64,000 nt of DNA from contig NZ_CP026004.1 in NCBI RefSeq assembly GCF_003086895.1, positions 2,330,731 to 2,394,730 of the forward strand. Reading direction: 5' to 3'. Positions 28,155 to 36,845 of the stretch are shown one piece after another. Made by a program: the position numbers and the translations under genes. Numbering within the stretch: position 1 is the stretch's first letter; each line of letters begins with the position of its first letter. Source of the DNA: Stenotrophomonas sp. ESTM1D_MKCIP4_1 (lineage in GTDB: Bacteria; Pseudomonadota; Gammaproteobacteria; Xanthomonadales; Xanthomonadaceae). Under the pieces are notes generated by a model that made no database searches, was not told the origin of the DNA, and saw only the letters and a list, made by a program, of their open reading frames with translations.

Positions 28155-30341
28155 ATGCAACGCGCTTCAACGCATCGCCCGCCGCGCCGCACCCGCCTGG
28201 CCATCAGCTGCCTGCTGTGGCCCGCCGCCGCCACGGCCACCGCCCAGACCGCGCCGACAACGCCCGCCACCTCCGAACTGGACGCCGTGCAGGTGCAGAC
28301 GCGACGCTACGACGCGCGGCGCGATGATGTGGCCAGCCGCATCGTGGTGGATCACCAAACGCTGCGGCGCCAGGGCGATACCGATCTACTGGAGGCACTC
28401 AAGCGCCTGCCCGGCGTGAGCGTCTCCCCTGGCGCGCCGGGCCGACCGGGCACGGTGTCGCTGCGCGGGCTGGGCAACGGCTACACCCAGATCCTGCTGG
28501 ACGGCCAACGCGTGCCCGCCGGCTTCAGCCTGGATTCGCTGGCCACCGAACAGATCGAGCGCATCGAGATTCTGCGCGCCCCCACCGTGGACCATGGGAC
28601 GGGCGCCATCGCCGGCACCCTCAACATCATCACCCGCACGACCGCGCCCAAGGACAGCCAGCGCCTGACCCTGTCCTGGGCTGAGAGCCAGTCGCGCAGC
28701 ACGCCCTCGGCCAGCTGGCGGCAGACGCACCAGGGCGCCCGGATCGACCAGGCGCTGACCGCCACGGCGACCGGCCGTGCCTTCCTGGTGGAAGAGCACG
28801 GCAGCGAACAGGGCTGGGACGGCGATGGGCAACCGGTGCTGTTCCGGCAGAGCCGCCTGCGCGCCACCGGCCGCCGCGACAGTCTCTCGTTGGCGCCTTC
28901 GATGACCGTCAAGGCCAGCGCAGACGATACGGTTTCGCTGCAGGCGCTGCTGGACGCGTCCGACTTCCGCCGCGACATGCTGATCGACTGGGACACCCTG
29001 CAGGGGCCTGCGCTGCGCACGCCTCACTACCGGCAGCGCACGCGCCTGCGCCTGGACCAGGGCCAGGCCAGCGCGGAATGGACACGCCAACTGCAGCGCG
29101 GTGGCAGCCTCACCCTGCGCGGCGCGCTGGACGGCAACCGCGAAACCTATCGCTTCCGTGAGCAGGGCCAGGCACCGGACGGGCAGGACAACCTGGCCGA
29201 CCATACCGATGCGCGGCTGCATGTACTGGGTGGCACCAGCCGCGTGCAGTGGACCCTGCCTGCGCGCGGCCGCCATACCGTGCAGCTGGGTGCCGAGGGC
29301 AGCATCGACAACCGACGCGAATCGCGGCTGCAGCAGTTGCAGGACTTCGATGGCGCGCCCACCGCAGTGAGCGACCTCGCCTTTGATGCACGCCTGCACC
29401 GCGTGGCGGTCAACGCGCAGGATGAGTTCGCCTTGAGCGAGCAAAGCGCCTTCTACTTCGGCGGCCGCTGGGAACACCTGCAGACCCGCAGCGAAGGCCG
29501 GGATTTCGCCGCCGTGCGAAACCGTGCCAGCGTGTTCACCCCCGTGCTGCAGGGGCTGTGGAAGCGGGCCAAGGGCAAGGACCAGCTGCGCGTCTCGCTG
29601 AGCCGCACCTTCCGTGCACCGGAACTGCGCTTGCTGGTGCCACGGCCCTACACCTCCACCAACAACCGCGCATTGAACCCGGACGAGATCGGCAACCCGG
29701 CGCTGCGCCCGGAACTGGCCTGGGGCCTGGACACCGCGTGGGAACTGCACGGCCGCGAGGGCACGCAGGCCAGCATCGGCGGCTATGTGCGCCGCATCGA
29801 TGCGCCCATCCGCACCGAAACCGTGCTGCGCGACGGGCGCTGGGTGGCCACACCGGTCAACGGCAGCCGTGCCACGGCCTGGGGCATCGAACTGGATGGG
29901 CAGATGCCGCTGACCCGTTTGCTGCGCGAAGCGCCCGATATCGAACTGCGAGGCAACGCGAGCTGGAACCAATCGCGGGTGCGCGATGTCCCCGGCCCCG
30001 ACAACCGCATCCAGGACCAGGTGCCGTTCACCGCCAACGCAGGCGTGGATTACCGCATCACTCCGCGCTGGAGTAGTGGCCTGGCCTATAGCTACCGCAG
30101 CGGCGGCCGCATCCGCTACAGCCTGAGCGAACTGGACATCGCCGCCTACCGGCGCGAGCTGGAAGCCTGGGTGCAATACAGTTCCACAGCACACGGCAAA
30201 CTGCGGCTGACCGGCAACACGTTGCTGGGGCGCGACGGCGAAAGTGGCCAGTGGCGCTTCGATGACGGCGGCACCCAGGTGGTGCGCAACGCACGGCGTG
30301 CAGTGCCCAGCCTGCGGCTGCAATGGGAACTGCCACTGTAG
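28155..30341 (+). CDS. TonB-dependent outer-membrane receptor
   Basis: 728 aa from MQRASTHRPPRRTRLAIS, with AGGAAGGA upstream. The signal peptide ends near ATATAQ. The plug domain shows LLEALKRLPGVSVSPGAPGR, VSLRGLGNGYTQILLDGQR and QIERIEILRAPT. The remainder is beta-barrel with repeated R/W/Y-ending strands, and the protein ends LQWELPL rather than with the usual terminal Phe/Trp. It imports an iron chelate or another large substrate. It follows the BlaI/M56-M23 pair by 116 nt in the same direction, so their control may be linked. A GTAG REP begins directly at its stop. Confidence 0.88.
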   Translation: MQRASTHRPPRRTRLAISCLLWPAAATATAQTAPTTPATSELDAVQVQTRRYDARRDDVASRIVVDHQTLRRQGDTDLLEALKRLPGVSVSPGAPGRPGTVSLRGLGNGYTQILLDGQRVPAGFSLDSLATEQIERIEILRAPTVDHGTGAIAGTLNIITRTTAPKDSQRLTLSWAESQSRSTPSASWRQTHQGARIDQALTATATGRAFLVEEHGSEQGWDGDGQPVLFRQSRLRATGRRDSLSLAPSMTVKASADDTVSLQALLDASDFRRDMLIDWDTLQGPALRTPHYRQRTRLRLDQGQASAEWTRQLQRGGSLTLRGALDGNRETYRFREQGQAPDGQDNLADHTDARLHVLGGTSRVQWTLPARGRHTVQLGAEGSIDNRRESRLQQLQDFDGAPTAVSDLAFDARLHRVAVNAQDEFALSEQSAFYFGGRWEHLQTRSEGRDFAAVRNRASVFTPVLQGLWKRAKGKDQLRVSLSRTFRAPELRLLVPRPYTSTNNRALNPDEIGNPALRPELAWGLDTAWELHGREGTQASIGGYVRRIDAPIRTETVLRDGRWVATPVNGSRATAWGIELDGQMPLTRLLREAPDIELRGNASWNQSRVRDVPGPDNRIQDQVPFTANAGVDYRITPRWSSGLAYSYRSGGRIRYSLSELDIAAYRRELEAWVQYSSTAHGKLRLTGNTLLGRDGESGQWRFDDGGTQVVRNARRAVPSLRLQWELPL

Positions 30342-30475
30342 GTAGCGTCGAACTTGCTCGACTGCTGTTCGCCCCACCGTAGAGTCGAGCTTGCTCGACT
30401 GCTCTTCGCTGTTCCGTAGAATCGAGCTTGCTCGACTGCGGTTGGCCAGGAGCAGTCGAGCAAGCTCGACTCTAC
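30342..30475. repeat. Array of four GTAG/TCGAGC REPs
   Basis: Three direct copies at 30342-30363, 30379-30400 and 30416-30437 are followed by one inverted copy at 30454-30475 (ending CTCTAC). Spacers are 15-16 nt and unlike each other. The first copy is directly adjacent to the receptor stop TAG. A stable set of stems here probably terminates or stabilises the receptor transcript. Confidence 0.88.
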
Positions 30476-30561
30476 AACACGTCAAAGGCAAGCCCGCACT
30501 TGGACAGCAGCAGACGTTCCGGGCAGACTGACCCACCCAGCACACGCGCGCGACAAGCCTC

Positions 30562-31131
30562 ATGGAAAAAAGGATTTCCCCACGCAGCCTCCCCCTTCGT
30601 GCCTTGCCGCGCACAGCCGCCTTCGTGCTGGGTGTCAGCATGCTTTTCACCGGCCCTGCAGGTGCGCAGACCAGCACGCGCGACCAGGATGTAAAGGCCA
30701 TCGAACAGGTGCTGGAAACCTTCCGTACCGCGCTGATCAACAAGGACAAGCCCACCTACATGAGCTTGTTCTTCTCGGACAAAGCGGAGGACATCGGCTG
30801 GCAGTTCGTCACCGAGGATGTGCGCCTGCAGGACATCCGCAGGACCAAGCCCGACGCGATCAAGGCCCGACAGATTCCTTCCAACAACTTCATTTCGCTC
30901 ATTGACGGTGCAGTCGCATCGCCTGACCGGAAGGAAGAAACCTTCTCCAACCCCAGGATCGAAACCGATGGCGATGCCGCCTCGCTTTCCTTCGATTACG
31001 CCTTCCTGTCGAACGGGGTCAAACAGAACTGGGGGAAGGAGATGTGGCAGCTGATCCGCACCGAGCAGGGCTGGAAGATCTTCTCTGTGATCTATTCAGT
31101 GCGCGATGAGCGCAGCCCAACAGAAGATTGA
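30562..31131 (+). CDS. Secreted NTF2-like (SnoaL/DUF4440-type) protein
   Basis: 189 aa. The signal peptide (LPRTAAFVLGVSMLFTGPAGA) indicates periplasmic or extracellular location. The mature part starts with the helix KAIEQVLETFRTALINKDK and continues with the NTF2-like strands YMSLFFSDKAEDIGW, SLSFDYAFLSNGVKQNWG and MWQLIRTEQGWKIFSVIYSV. Such domains bind small molecules or assist as lumazine-binding-like proteins; no catalytic residue can be assigned. It is flanked by REPs on both sides and appears to be a single-gene unit. Confidence 0.75.
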   Translation: MEKRISPRSLPLRALPRTAAFVLGVSMLFTGPAGAQTSTRDQDVKAIEQVLETFRTALINKDKPTYMSLFFSDKAEDIGWQFVTEDVRLQDIRRTKPDAIKARQIPSNNFISLIDGAVASPDRKEETFSNPRIETDGDAASLSFDYAFLSNGVKQNWGKEMWQLIRTEQGWKIFSVIYSVRDERSPTED

Positions 31132-31160
31132 CCGCATACCAGCTCGCGCTTCGCTCTTCC

Positions 31161-31220
31161 GTAGAGTCGAGCTTGCTCGACTGCTGTTGGCCAGGAGCAG
31201 TCGAGCACGCTCGACTCTAC
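31161..31220. repeat. Inverted pair of GTAG/TCGAGC REPs
   Basis: A forward copy begins at 31161 and a reverse copy ends at 31220, with about 16 nt between. The pair can fold into one long stem. The reverse copy's GTAG (read on the minus strand) supplies the stop TAG of the gene at 31217-31849. Confidence 0.88.
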
Positions 31221-31849
31221 ATCAGCAGCTTCGTCAGCTTCCGCCGCGCGAAGTATCCCTGCAGTTGCGCGGCTTTGATGGTACGCGGCTTCAACTTCGC
31301 CGCGCCATCGGCCCCGTACTCAATGCCATAGCAGCGCGAGGCACCGCACAGCTCGGCGTGGCTGGCGGTGACGATCACCACGGTAATCTCAAGGCTGGTG
31401 AAAGCGTTGCCGGTCTGGATGTCCGGGTTCTCGGTCCCGGCACGATCGATGAGCGTGCGGAAGCGGCCCAGATCGCGCTCACCACCACTACTAAGCGGGC
31501 CGACATTGGTCGCCCGGCGGATATCATCGTCTTCGCTGGGAGCAGTCTTGCTCCACTGCTCGGTGCGTTCGGGGATGACCGCGCGCACAACGGTGCCGTC
31601 CGGTTCAATGAGATCGATCACCACGTCCAGCAGGTACACCGGCTCGAGGCCCAGGTTGGTCACGAAACAGTGCGCATCCAGGTGCCGGCCTGCCCCCGAG
31701 GTGATGAGGATCGACGGGCGCTGCTGGCGCCGGTAGCTGCGCAGGAAGAAGTTGAGATAGACCACCCAGATCAGCGCAGTCACGCAGGTCATCACCGCGG
31801 TCAACAGTGGCGCAAAGTGGAGCAGGTTCTGCAGCATCCTCGTGGGCAC
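31217..31849 (-). CDS. Membrane-anchored protein of unknown function
   Basis: Up to 210 aa from a GTG; an ATG four codons later is equally plausible. One membrane segment (PLLTAVMTCVTALIWVVYLN) is followed by a basic stretch (FFLRSYRRQQRP) and a soluble domain that looks all-beta (SILITSGAGRHLDAHCFVTN, VYLLDVVIDLIEPDGT, ITVVIVTASHAELCGASRCY). The positive-inside rule places the domain in the cytoplasm. I do not recognise a family. The stop codon lies inside a REP head, so the last residues may vary between strains. Confidence 0.6.
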   Translation of the reverse strand: MPTRMLQNLLHFAPLLTAVMTCVTALIWVVYLNFFLRSYRRQQRPSILITSGAGRHLDAHCFVTNLGLEPVYLLDVVIDLIEPDGTVVRAVIPERTEQWSKTAPSEDDDIRRATNVGPLSSGGERDLGRFRTLIDRAGTENPDIQTGNAFTSLEITVVIVTASHAELCGASRCYGIEYGADGAAKLKPRTIKAAQLQGYFARRKLTKLLM

Positions 31850-31932
31850 TCGTGGGCGTGGGGTGACCCATGTTCGCCGCTGCCCCGCTCGCTGACCGTG
31901 AAGTCCGTGAATCGACGGGGCGCCACTCTTCC

Positions 31933-31991
31933 GTAGAGTCGAGCTTGCTCGACTGCACCGGCCAACAGCAGTCGAGCAAGCTCGACTCTAC
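31933..31991. repeat. Inverted pair of GTAG/TCGAGC REPs
   Basis: A forward copy begins at 31933 and a reverse copy ends at 31991, with about 15 nt between. It lies in the 332-nt gap between the divergent genes at 31849 and 32182 and directly abuts the minisatellite at 31996. Confidence 0.88.
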
Positions 31992-31995
31992 AAAG

Positions 31996-32091
31996 GCCAG
32001 AGCAATGCCAGAGCAAAGCCAGAGCAAAGCCGGAGCAAAGCCGGAGCAAAGCCGGAGCAAAGCCAACGCCAACGCCAACGCCAACGCCAAC
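31996..32091. repeat. Compound minisatellite: six 11-bp then five 6-bp units
   Basis: Six copies of an 11-bp unit (GCCAGAGCAAA/GCCGGAGCAAA variants, 31996-32061) run directly into five copies of GCCAAC (32062-32091). The unit changes from CCAG to CCGG halfway, as expected from slippage. The rest of the 31850-32181 gap holds only the REP pair and about 90 nt before the TPR-like gene, so this array probably lies in its promoter region. Confidence 0.9.
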
Positions 32092-32181
32092 GCAGCCGAG
32101 CCTGCCCCACCCCCACAAACGCTTGTTGCCGCGGAACACTGCGCCTACCATCGGTAAGCCCTTCCGCCACTCTTCTTCCCG

Positions 32182-32808
32182 ATGACGACCTTCGCTGAAC
32201 TCAACGCCGCCCAGCTGGCCAACCACGCGCTCAACATCTTCATCGCCGAGGGCCGCCACATCGAAGGCGCGCGGGTGATCTACCGTGCATTGCAGCTCGA
32301 CCCGCAGCAGCCCGATGCGCTGCGCAGCCTGAGCGATTTCCACGCCAACTCCGGCACCGAGGCGTTCTCGGCCGCCACCATGGAATACGCACTGTCCGGC
32401 GGCGTTGCCCTGGATGATGAGGAGCGCCGCAAGCTGGAAGCGCTGCATTTCCTCGATATCTGGACCTGGGGCTTTGCCCGCCACCGTTCCGGCGAAACGC
32501 AGCTGGCTGCCGAAGCATTCAGCAACCGCGATGACTTCGAGGTGGACGATGCCGCCTACGCAGGCTTCCTCGGCACCATCGTGGAACCGGCCGGTTCGCC
32601 GCAGGCGGCGTTCCAGGCTGCACACCGCCTGTGTGGCCTGATGGCAGGCTTCGTGCAGCATGCCAGCAATGAAAACCCGGACCTGGACGATGTGCTGCGT
32701 GGCGAAGGGTTTGTCGAAACCGCCCAGTACGCGCAGTGGCTGCAGTCAGCCACCGATGACCTGGACGCGTTGGACAAAGCGATCCAGGAGCAGCGCCAGA
32801 AGGGGTAA
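32182..32808 (+). CDS. Tetratricopeptide-like protein, function unknown
   Basis: 208 aa, helical. One TPR-like pair is visible at the N-terminus (HALNIFIAEGRHIEGARVIY then RALQLDPQQPDALRSLSDFH). The middle carries WTWGFARHRSGETQLAAEAF and a Cys-containing helix (AHRLCGLMAGFVQHAS). The end is acidic and helical. There is no signal peptide. The start MTTFAELNAAQL is the first ATG after the minisatellite. It converges on the M14-type peptidase gene. Probably a scaffold; the partner is unknown. Confidence 0.6.
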   Translation: MTTFAELNAAQLANHALNIFIAEGRHIEGARVIYRALQLDPQQPDALRSLSDFHANSGTEAFSAATMEYALSGGVALDDEERRKLEALHFLDIWTWGFARHRSGETQLAAEAFSNRDDFEVDDAAYAGFLGTIVEPAGSPQAAFQAAHRLCGLMAGFVQHASNENPDLDDVLRGEGFVETAQYAQWLQSATDDLDALDKAIQEQRQKG

Positions 32809-32859
32809 TCCGGCGCGTTTCCACGCATGTCGCCGGGCAGGGCATGGCCCGGCGCTGTT

Positions 32860-33777
32860 TCATTGTGCCAAGGCGAAATCCAGACCCGCGCGGACCGCCG
32901 CCACCTGGGCGTCGTTGCATTCCTGCGGGTTGGTGCGCGGGCTGTCCGGGTAGACCTCGGTGGTGGTGGCATAGCGCGCGTCGGTGAAGCCGGCGCAGGC
33001 GCCGATCGAACGCGATTCGCCCCAGACCACGCCCGGCGACTGCAGCGGCAGGCCAACCAGATTGCCTTCGGCGTCGGCCGGGGCAATGTGGGTAATCGGT
33101 GCCACGGCCGCGATCAACGCCTTCTGGAACGCGTGCTGCGGGTCTTCGCTGTTGCCGATCACGTAGAAACCATCGGGAATGGTGTCACGCTCGAACGGCT
33201 TGCCGTCGCGGGCGCAGCGCGCCGGGTCGAACTCGTGCAGGTCGCTGTCGGTGGTCTCGTGCAGATCCAGATGGACACGGAGGTCGGCCTTGCGATCGGC
33301 CACCCAGCGCATCAGCGAGGCGGCTTCTTCGATCAGGCCGCCGTCACGGAAGCTGCGGTTGGGGTCGATGGCGTTCGGGTTCCAGCGCTGGATGCGCTCG
33401 TAGCCCCACGGGCTGACGCACGGCGCCACGATCAGGTTCATCCGGCCCAGATAGCGCTCGGCCTGCTGTTCCAGGAACTGCAGGGCGCCGTGCACGCCAC
33501 TGGTTTCATAGCCGTGCACGCCGCCGGTCACCAGCGCGGTCGGCAGCGCCGGGTTCCAGTCGTGGTTGACCACGGCAAACAGCGGGTAATGATCGGGGGC
33601 ATAGTCCAGCTGGCCGTACTGGATCACGTCGAACGCATCGTCCAGGCGTTCCAGTGCCGCCACCACGTCGTCGTGGTAACTGCGCTGGCGCTGCTGGGCC
33701 GCCCGCCACTGCGCGCGTTCAGCATCACCCCAGGGCTGGCCGGGGGTGCCGATGGGATAGAACGGCGCGAGGGTCAT
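32860..33777 (-). CDS. M14-family zinc carboxypeptidase-like protein
   Basis: 305 aa. The M14 zinc motif H-x-x-E is His-Gly-Tyr-Glu in TGGVHGYETSGVHGAL, the third ligand is in VHLDLHETTDSD, and the general-base Glu is in TTEVYPDSPR. A basic substrate-binding patch reads NAIDPNRSFRDGG. There is no signal peptide, so it is cytoplasmic, in keeping with the M14 subgroup that includes succinylglutamate desuccinylase and aspartoacylase relatives. The substrate is not evident. It diverges from the DUF3348 operon. Confidence 0.8.
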   Translation of the reverse strand: MTLAPFYPIGTPGQPWGDAERAQWRAAQQRQRSYHDDVVAALERLDDAFDVIQYGQLDYAPDHYPLFAVVNHDWNPALPTALVTGGVHGYETSGVHGALQFLEQQAERYLGRMNLIVAPCVSPWGYERIQRWNPNAIDPNRSFRDGGLIEEAASLMRWVADRKADLRVHLDLHETTDSDLHEFDPARCARDGKPFERDTIPDGFYVIGNSEDPQHAFQKALIAAVAPITHIAPADAEGNLVGLPLQSPGVVWGESRSIGACAGFTDARYATTTEVYPDSPRTNPQECNDAQVAAVRAGLDFALAQ

Positions 33778-33949
33778 GCGGAAGCTCCAGAAAGTCCAGT
33801 TGCGTTGATGCAGCCGACCATTCTAAGCCGTCTGCCGGGGCGGGCCGAAACCCTGCCGGATGGCACCCCCCTGCGGCGGCGCCCGCCCCCTTCATCCAGG
33901 GGCGGTCATCTGGCTGTAAAATCAACGGTTTTTGGCCCCTGGCTACTTG

Positions 33950-34603
33950 ATGGCGAACGCCGCGCAGCCGGTCCTGGGTGGACCGGAGTTCCTCCGCCTG
34001 CTTGCCCGTCTCAGCGACGGCGCGATGCCGGCCAGCAGTCCCGCCCTGACCGATCGCCTCGGCCAGTGGGTGGACTGGAGCCGTGCCGTGGCCCTGTCCG
34101 GGGCGCTGGACGGACGTCTGCCCGAGCCGGGCGAGGCCGCCGAATCGCGCGAGGACCTGCTGGCCGATTGCGCCCATGCCGAGGCCAGCCTGCGGGCCTC
34201 GATCCGCGAGGATGCCGAGGCAGAGCGCCTGCTCGATCTGGCCGAAAGCGCCACCCAGGCCAACTTCGCCTCGCTGCGGCAGCGCTACCGGGTGCTGCAG
34301 CAGGCCATCCAGACCGCCACCGGGCGCCTGCGCGGTCGCCTGCGCGACCAGCTGGTGCAGGCCTCGCCCGAACTGGCGCGGCTGGCCGAGGTCGACGCGG
34401 TGATGGAACAGACCCTGACCCCCCGCGAGCACAGCCTGCTGGGCACCGCACCGACGGTGCTGGCAGCCCGTTTCGAGCGCGTGCACGGCCAGCCCGGCTG
34501 GCGCGCGCCCTTCCGCAATGACATGCGCAGCCTGCTGCTGGCCGAACTTGAACTGCGCTTCCACCCGATCCATGGGCTGCTTGCAGCCCTGCGCTCCCAC
34601 TGA
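33950..34603 (+). CDS. DUF3348 protein, first gene of a stator-like operon
   Basis: 217 aa from MANAAQPVLGGPEFLRLL. It is nearly all helical and acidic (EDLLADCAHAEASLRASI, RYRVLQQAIQTATGRLRGRL, NDMRSLLLAELELRFHPIHG) with no membrane segment or known catalytic motif. I recognise it as DUF3348, which accompanies DUF802, an OmpA-domain protein and DUF2894 in Xanthomonadaceae and Burkholderiales. It ends 10 nt before the DUF802 gene. Its steady presence with the membrane pair suggests a cytoplasmic subunit of the complex (inference). Confidence 0.75.
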   Translation: MANAAQPVLGGPEFLRLLARLSDGAMPASSPALTDRLGQWVDWSRAVALSGALDGRLPEPGEAAESREDLLADCAHAEASLRASIREDAEAERLLDLAESATQANFASLRQRYRVLQQAIQTATGRLRGRLRDQLVQASPELARLAEVDAVMEQTLTPREHSLLGTAPTVLAARFERVHGQPGWRAPFRNDMRSLLLAELELRFHPIHGLLAALRSH

Positions 34604-34613
34604 CCGGAACACC

Positions 34614-36845
34614 ATGTCCAGAACTGCATTCCATGTCGTTGTATTCCTTGTCGGCCTGCTGGCCGTGTGCTGGATCGGCATCGGCTACGTCGCGGTGCAT
34701 CCGTTGGGCGCGGCCGTCGCGGCGATCATCGCGGCCTGCTACATCGCCGGCGGCGTGGAGCTGTACCGCTACCGCCAGGCCAGCAACGGGCTGCGCGCCG
34801 CGCTGAACGACCTGGCCGCCGCGAAGGACGGCCTGGCACCCTGGCTGGAACGCGTGCCGCTGGCCCTGCGCAACGCGGTGCGCCTGCGCGTGGAAGGCGA
34901 GCGTACCGCCCTGCCCGGCCCGGTGCTGACCCCTTACCTGGTGGGCCTGCTGGTGCTGCTGGGCATGCTGGGCACCCTGCTGGGCATGATGGATACGCTG
35001 CGCGGCACCGGCCTTGCGCTGCAGAGCGCAACGGACATGGCCGCCATCCGTGGTTCGCTGGCCTCGCCGGTACAGGGCCTGGCCGTGGCGTTCGGCACCT
35101 CCATTGCCGGTGTAGCCAGCTCGGCCATGCTGGGCCTGCTCTCGGCCCTGCTGCGCCGCGACCGCCTGCAGGCCGTACAGCAGCTGGACCGTGCGATTGC
35201 CGGTGAACTGCATCCGTATTCGCAGGCGTGGCAGCGCGCCGAATCGCTGCGCCTGCTGCAGGCGCAGTCGGCCGCCCTGCCCGCACTGGTGGACCGCCTG
35301 CAGGCGATGACCAGCGCCTTTGAACAGCACAGCACGGCCGCCAACGAGCGCCTGCTGGCCGGCCAGTCCGACTTCCTCACCCACAGCCAGGCACTGCAGG
35401 AACGACTGGCGGTTTCGCTGCAGCAGTCGCTGCGCGAAGGCGCCGAGGCCAGTGCCGCCGCCATTGCCGGTGCGCTGCAGCCGATGGCTGAAACCACCCT
35501 GGCGGGACTGGCCAACCATGGCCAGGCGCTGCATGCGCGCGTCGAAAGCGCCGTGCAGCAGCAGCTGGCCGGCCTCAGCGAAGGCTTCGAGCGCAGCCGC
35601 GTGGCCACCGAAGCGAGCTGGGCCAGGATCGTGACCGAGCAGACCCAGGCCCAGCAGGCACTGGTGGCCGATCTGCGCCAGCACCTGCAGGCCTTCAGCG
35701 AGGGCCAGGGCGCACAGGCCGAGACGGTGCTCGCACGCATCGGCGAGCGCCTGCAGGCCGACGCCGCCGGCAACACCGAGGCGTGGCGTGCTGCCGCAGA
35801 GCAGCAGCAGGCCGTGAACGCCGCGCTGGTGGAGCGCCAGCAGCAGGCACTACAGGCGATCGGCGCACAGCTGGACACGCAGGCACAGGCGCTGTTGCAG
35901 GCATTGGACGAGCGCCATGCCGCGGGCCAGTCGCTGCTGCAGGATCACGAGGCGCAGCGTTCGCAGGACTGGCAGGCAGCACAGGCCGCCGCCGCCAACG
36001 CGCATGCCGAGCTGCAGGCGGGCTTGGATGCGCGCGAACAGCAGCGCCAGGCGCGCTGGGATGCGGTGGCCGCCGAGCTGCAGCAGGCACATGCCAGCCT
36101 GCAGACCCAGCTGCGGGCCGGTGACGCGCAGCGCCTGCAGCAGTGGAGCGCAGCACTCGATGCCATCGCGCAGGGCCTGGCCGAGCGCCAGCAGCAGGTC
36201 TGCGAGACCCTGGCCAGCACCGCGCAGCAGATCGGCGAGAACGGCCGCGCGCAGGCCAGCGCCACCCTGGCCGAAGTCTCCACCCTGCTGCAGACCGCCG
36301 CCGACGCCCCCAAGGCTGCGGCCGAGGTCATCAACGAACTGCGCAGTACCCTGTCCGAGAGCCTGGTGCGCGACAACAAGATGCTGGAAGAACGCGGCCA
36401 CCTGCTGGCTACCGTGCAGACGCTGCTGGAAGCGATCAACCACGCCTCGCACGAACAGCGCAGCGCCGTGGACGCGCTGGTGGGCGGCTCGGCCGAGCTC
36501 CTGGAACGGGTCGGCAGCCGCTTCACCGACCACATCGCCGCCGAGATCGGCAAGCTCGACGGCATCGCCGAGCACCTCAGCGGCAGCGCAGCGGACGTCG
36601 GCCAGCTGGCCGGCACCTTCGGCGCCGCGGTCGAGCAGTTCGGCGCGGCCTCCACCGAGCTGTCCGGGCGCCTGGAACAGATCGGCGGCGCGCTGGACGC
36701 TTCGCTGGCGCGCAGCGATGAGCAGCTTGCCTACTACGTGGCGCAGGCGCGCGAGGTGGTCGACCTCAGCCTGCTGTCGCAGAAGCAGGTGATGGAAGAA
36801 CTGCAGCAGCTGGCCACGCGCCGCGGCAAGGCCGGCAACGCATGA
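34614..36845 (+). CDS. DUF802 protein: MotA/ExbB-like channel with long coiled-coil tail
   Basis: 743 aa. Four membrane helices: about 6-26, 31-50, 107-127 and 155-180. The second pair matches the MotA/TolQ/ExbB proton-channel core: VGLLVLLGMLGTLLGMMDTL for the third helix and PVQGLAVAFGTSIAGVASSA for the fourth. Residues 185-735 are one long run of heptad-like Ala/Gln/Leu/Glu helices with many near-repeats, which should form a cytoplasmic coiled-coil tail. The gene overlaps the MotB-like gene by ATGA. The architecture (short channel, very long tail) resembles ZorA of Zorya systems more than flagellar MotA. Function is unproven. Confidence 0.8.
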   Translation: MSRTAFHVVVFLVGLLAVCWIGIGYVAVHPLGAAVAAIIAACYIAGGVELYRYRQASNGLRAALNDLAAAKDGLAPWLERVPLALRNAVRLRVEGERTALPGPVLTPYLVGLLVLLGMLGTLLGMMDTLRGTGLALQSATDMAAIRGSLASPVQGLAVAFGTSIAGVASSAMLGLLSALLRRDRLQAVQQLDRAIAGELHPYSQAWQRAESLRLLQAQSAALPALVDRLQAMTSAFEQHSTAANERLLAGQSDFLTHSQALQERLAVSLQQSLREGAEASAAAIAGALQPMAETTLAGLANHGQALHARVESAVQQQLAGLSEGFERSRVATEASWARIVTEQTQAQQALVADLRQHLQAFSEGQGAQAETVLARIGERLQADAAGNTEAWRAAAEQQQAVNAALVERQQQALQAIGAQLDTQAQALLQALDERHAAGQSLLQDHEAQRSQDWQAAQAAAANAHAELQAGLDAREQQRQARWDAVAAELQQAHASLQTQLRAGDAQRLQQWSAALDAIAQGLAERQQQVCETLASTAQQIGENGRAQASATLAEVSTLLQTAADAPKAAAEVINELRSTLSESLVRDNKMLEERGHLLATVQTLLEAINHASHEQRSAVDALVGGSAELLERVGSRFTDHIAAEIGKLDGIAEHLSGSAADVGQLAGTFGAAVEQFGAASTELSGRLEQIGGALDASLARSDEQLAYYVAQAREVVDLSLLSQKQVMEELQQLATRRGKAGNA

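Noticed and set aside
30342-30475. Short, regularly spaced repeats resembling a CRISPR array
   Set aside because: The units are palindromic GTAG REPs of 22 nt, one is inverted, spacers are only 15-16 nt and no cas gene is near.
31870-32157. Open frame with a low-complexity Asn-Ala and Ser-Lys repeat tail
   Set aside because: It is produced by reading the REP pair and the minisatellite; it has no ribosome site and no family resemblance.
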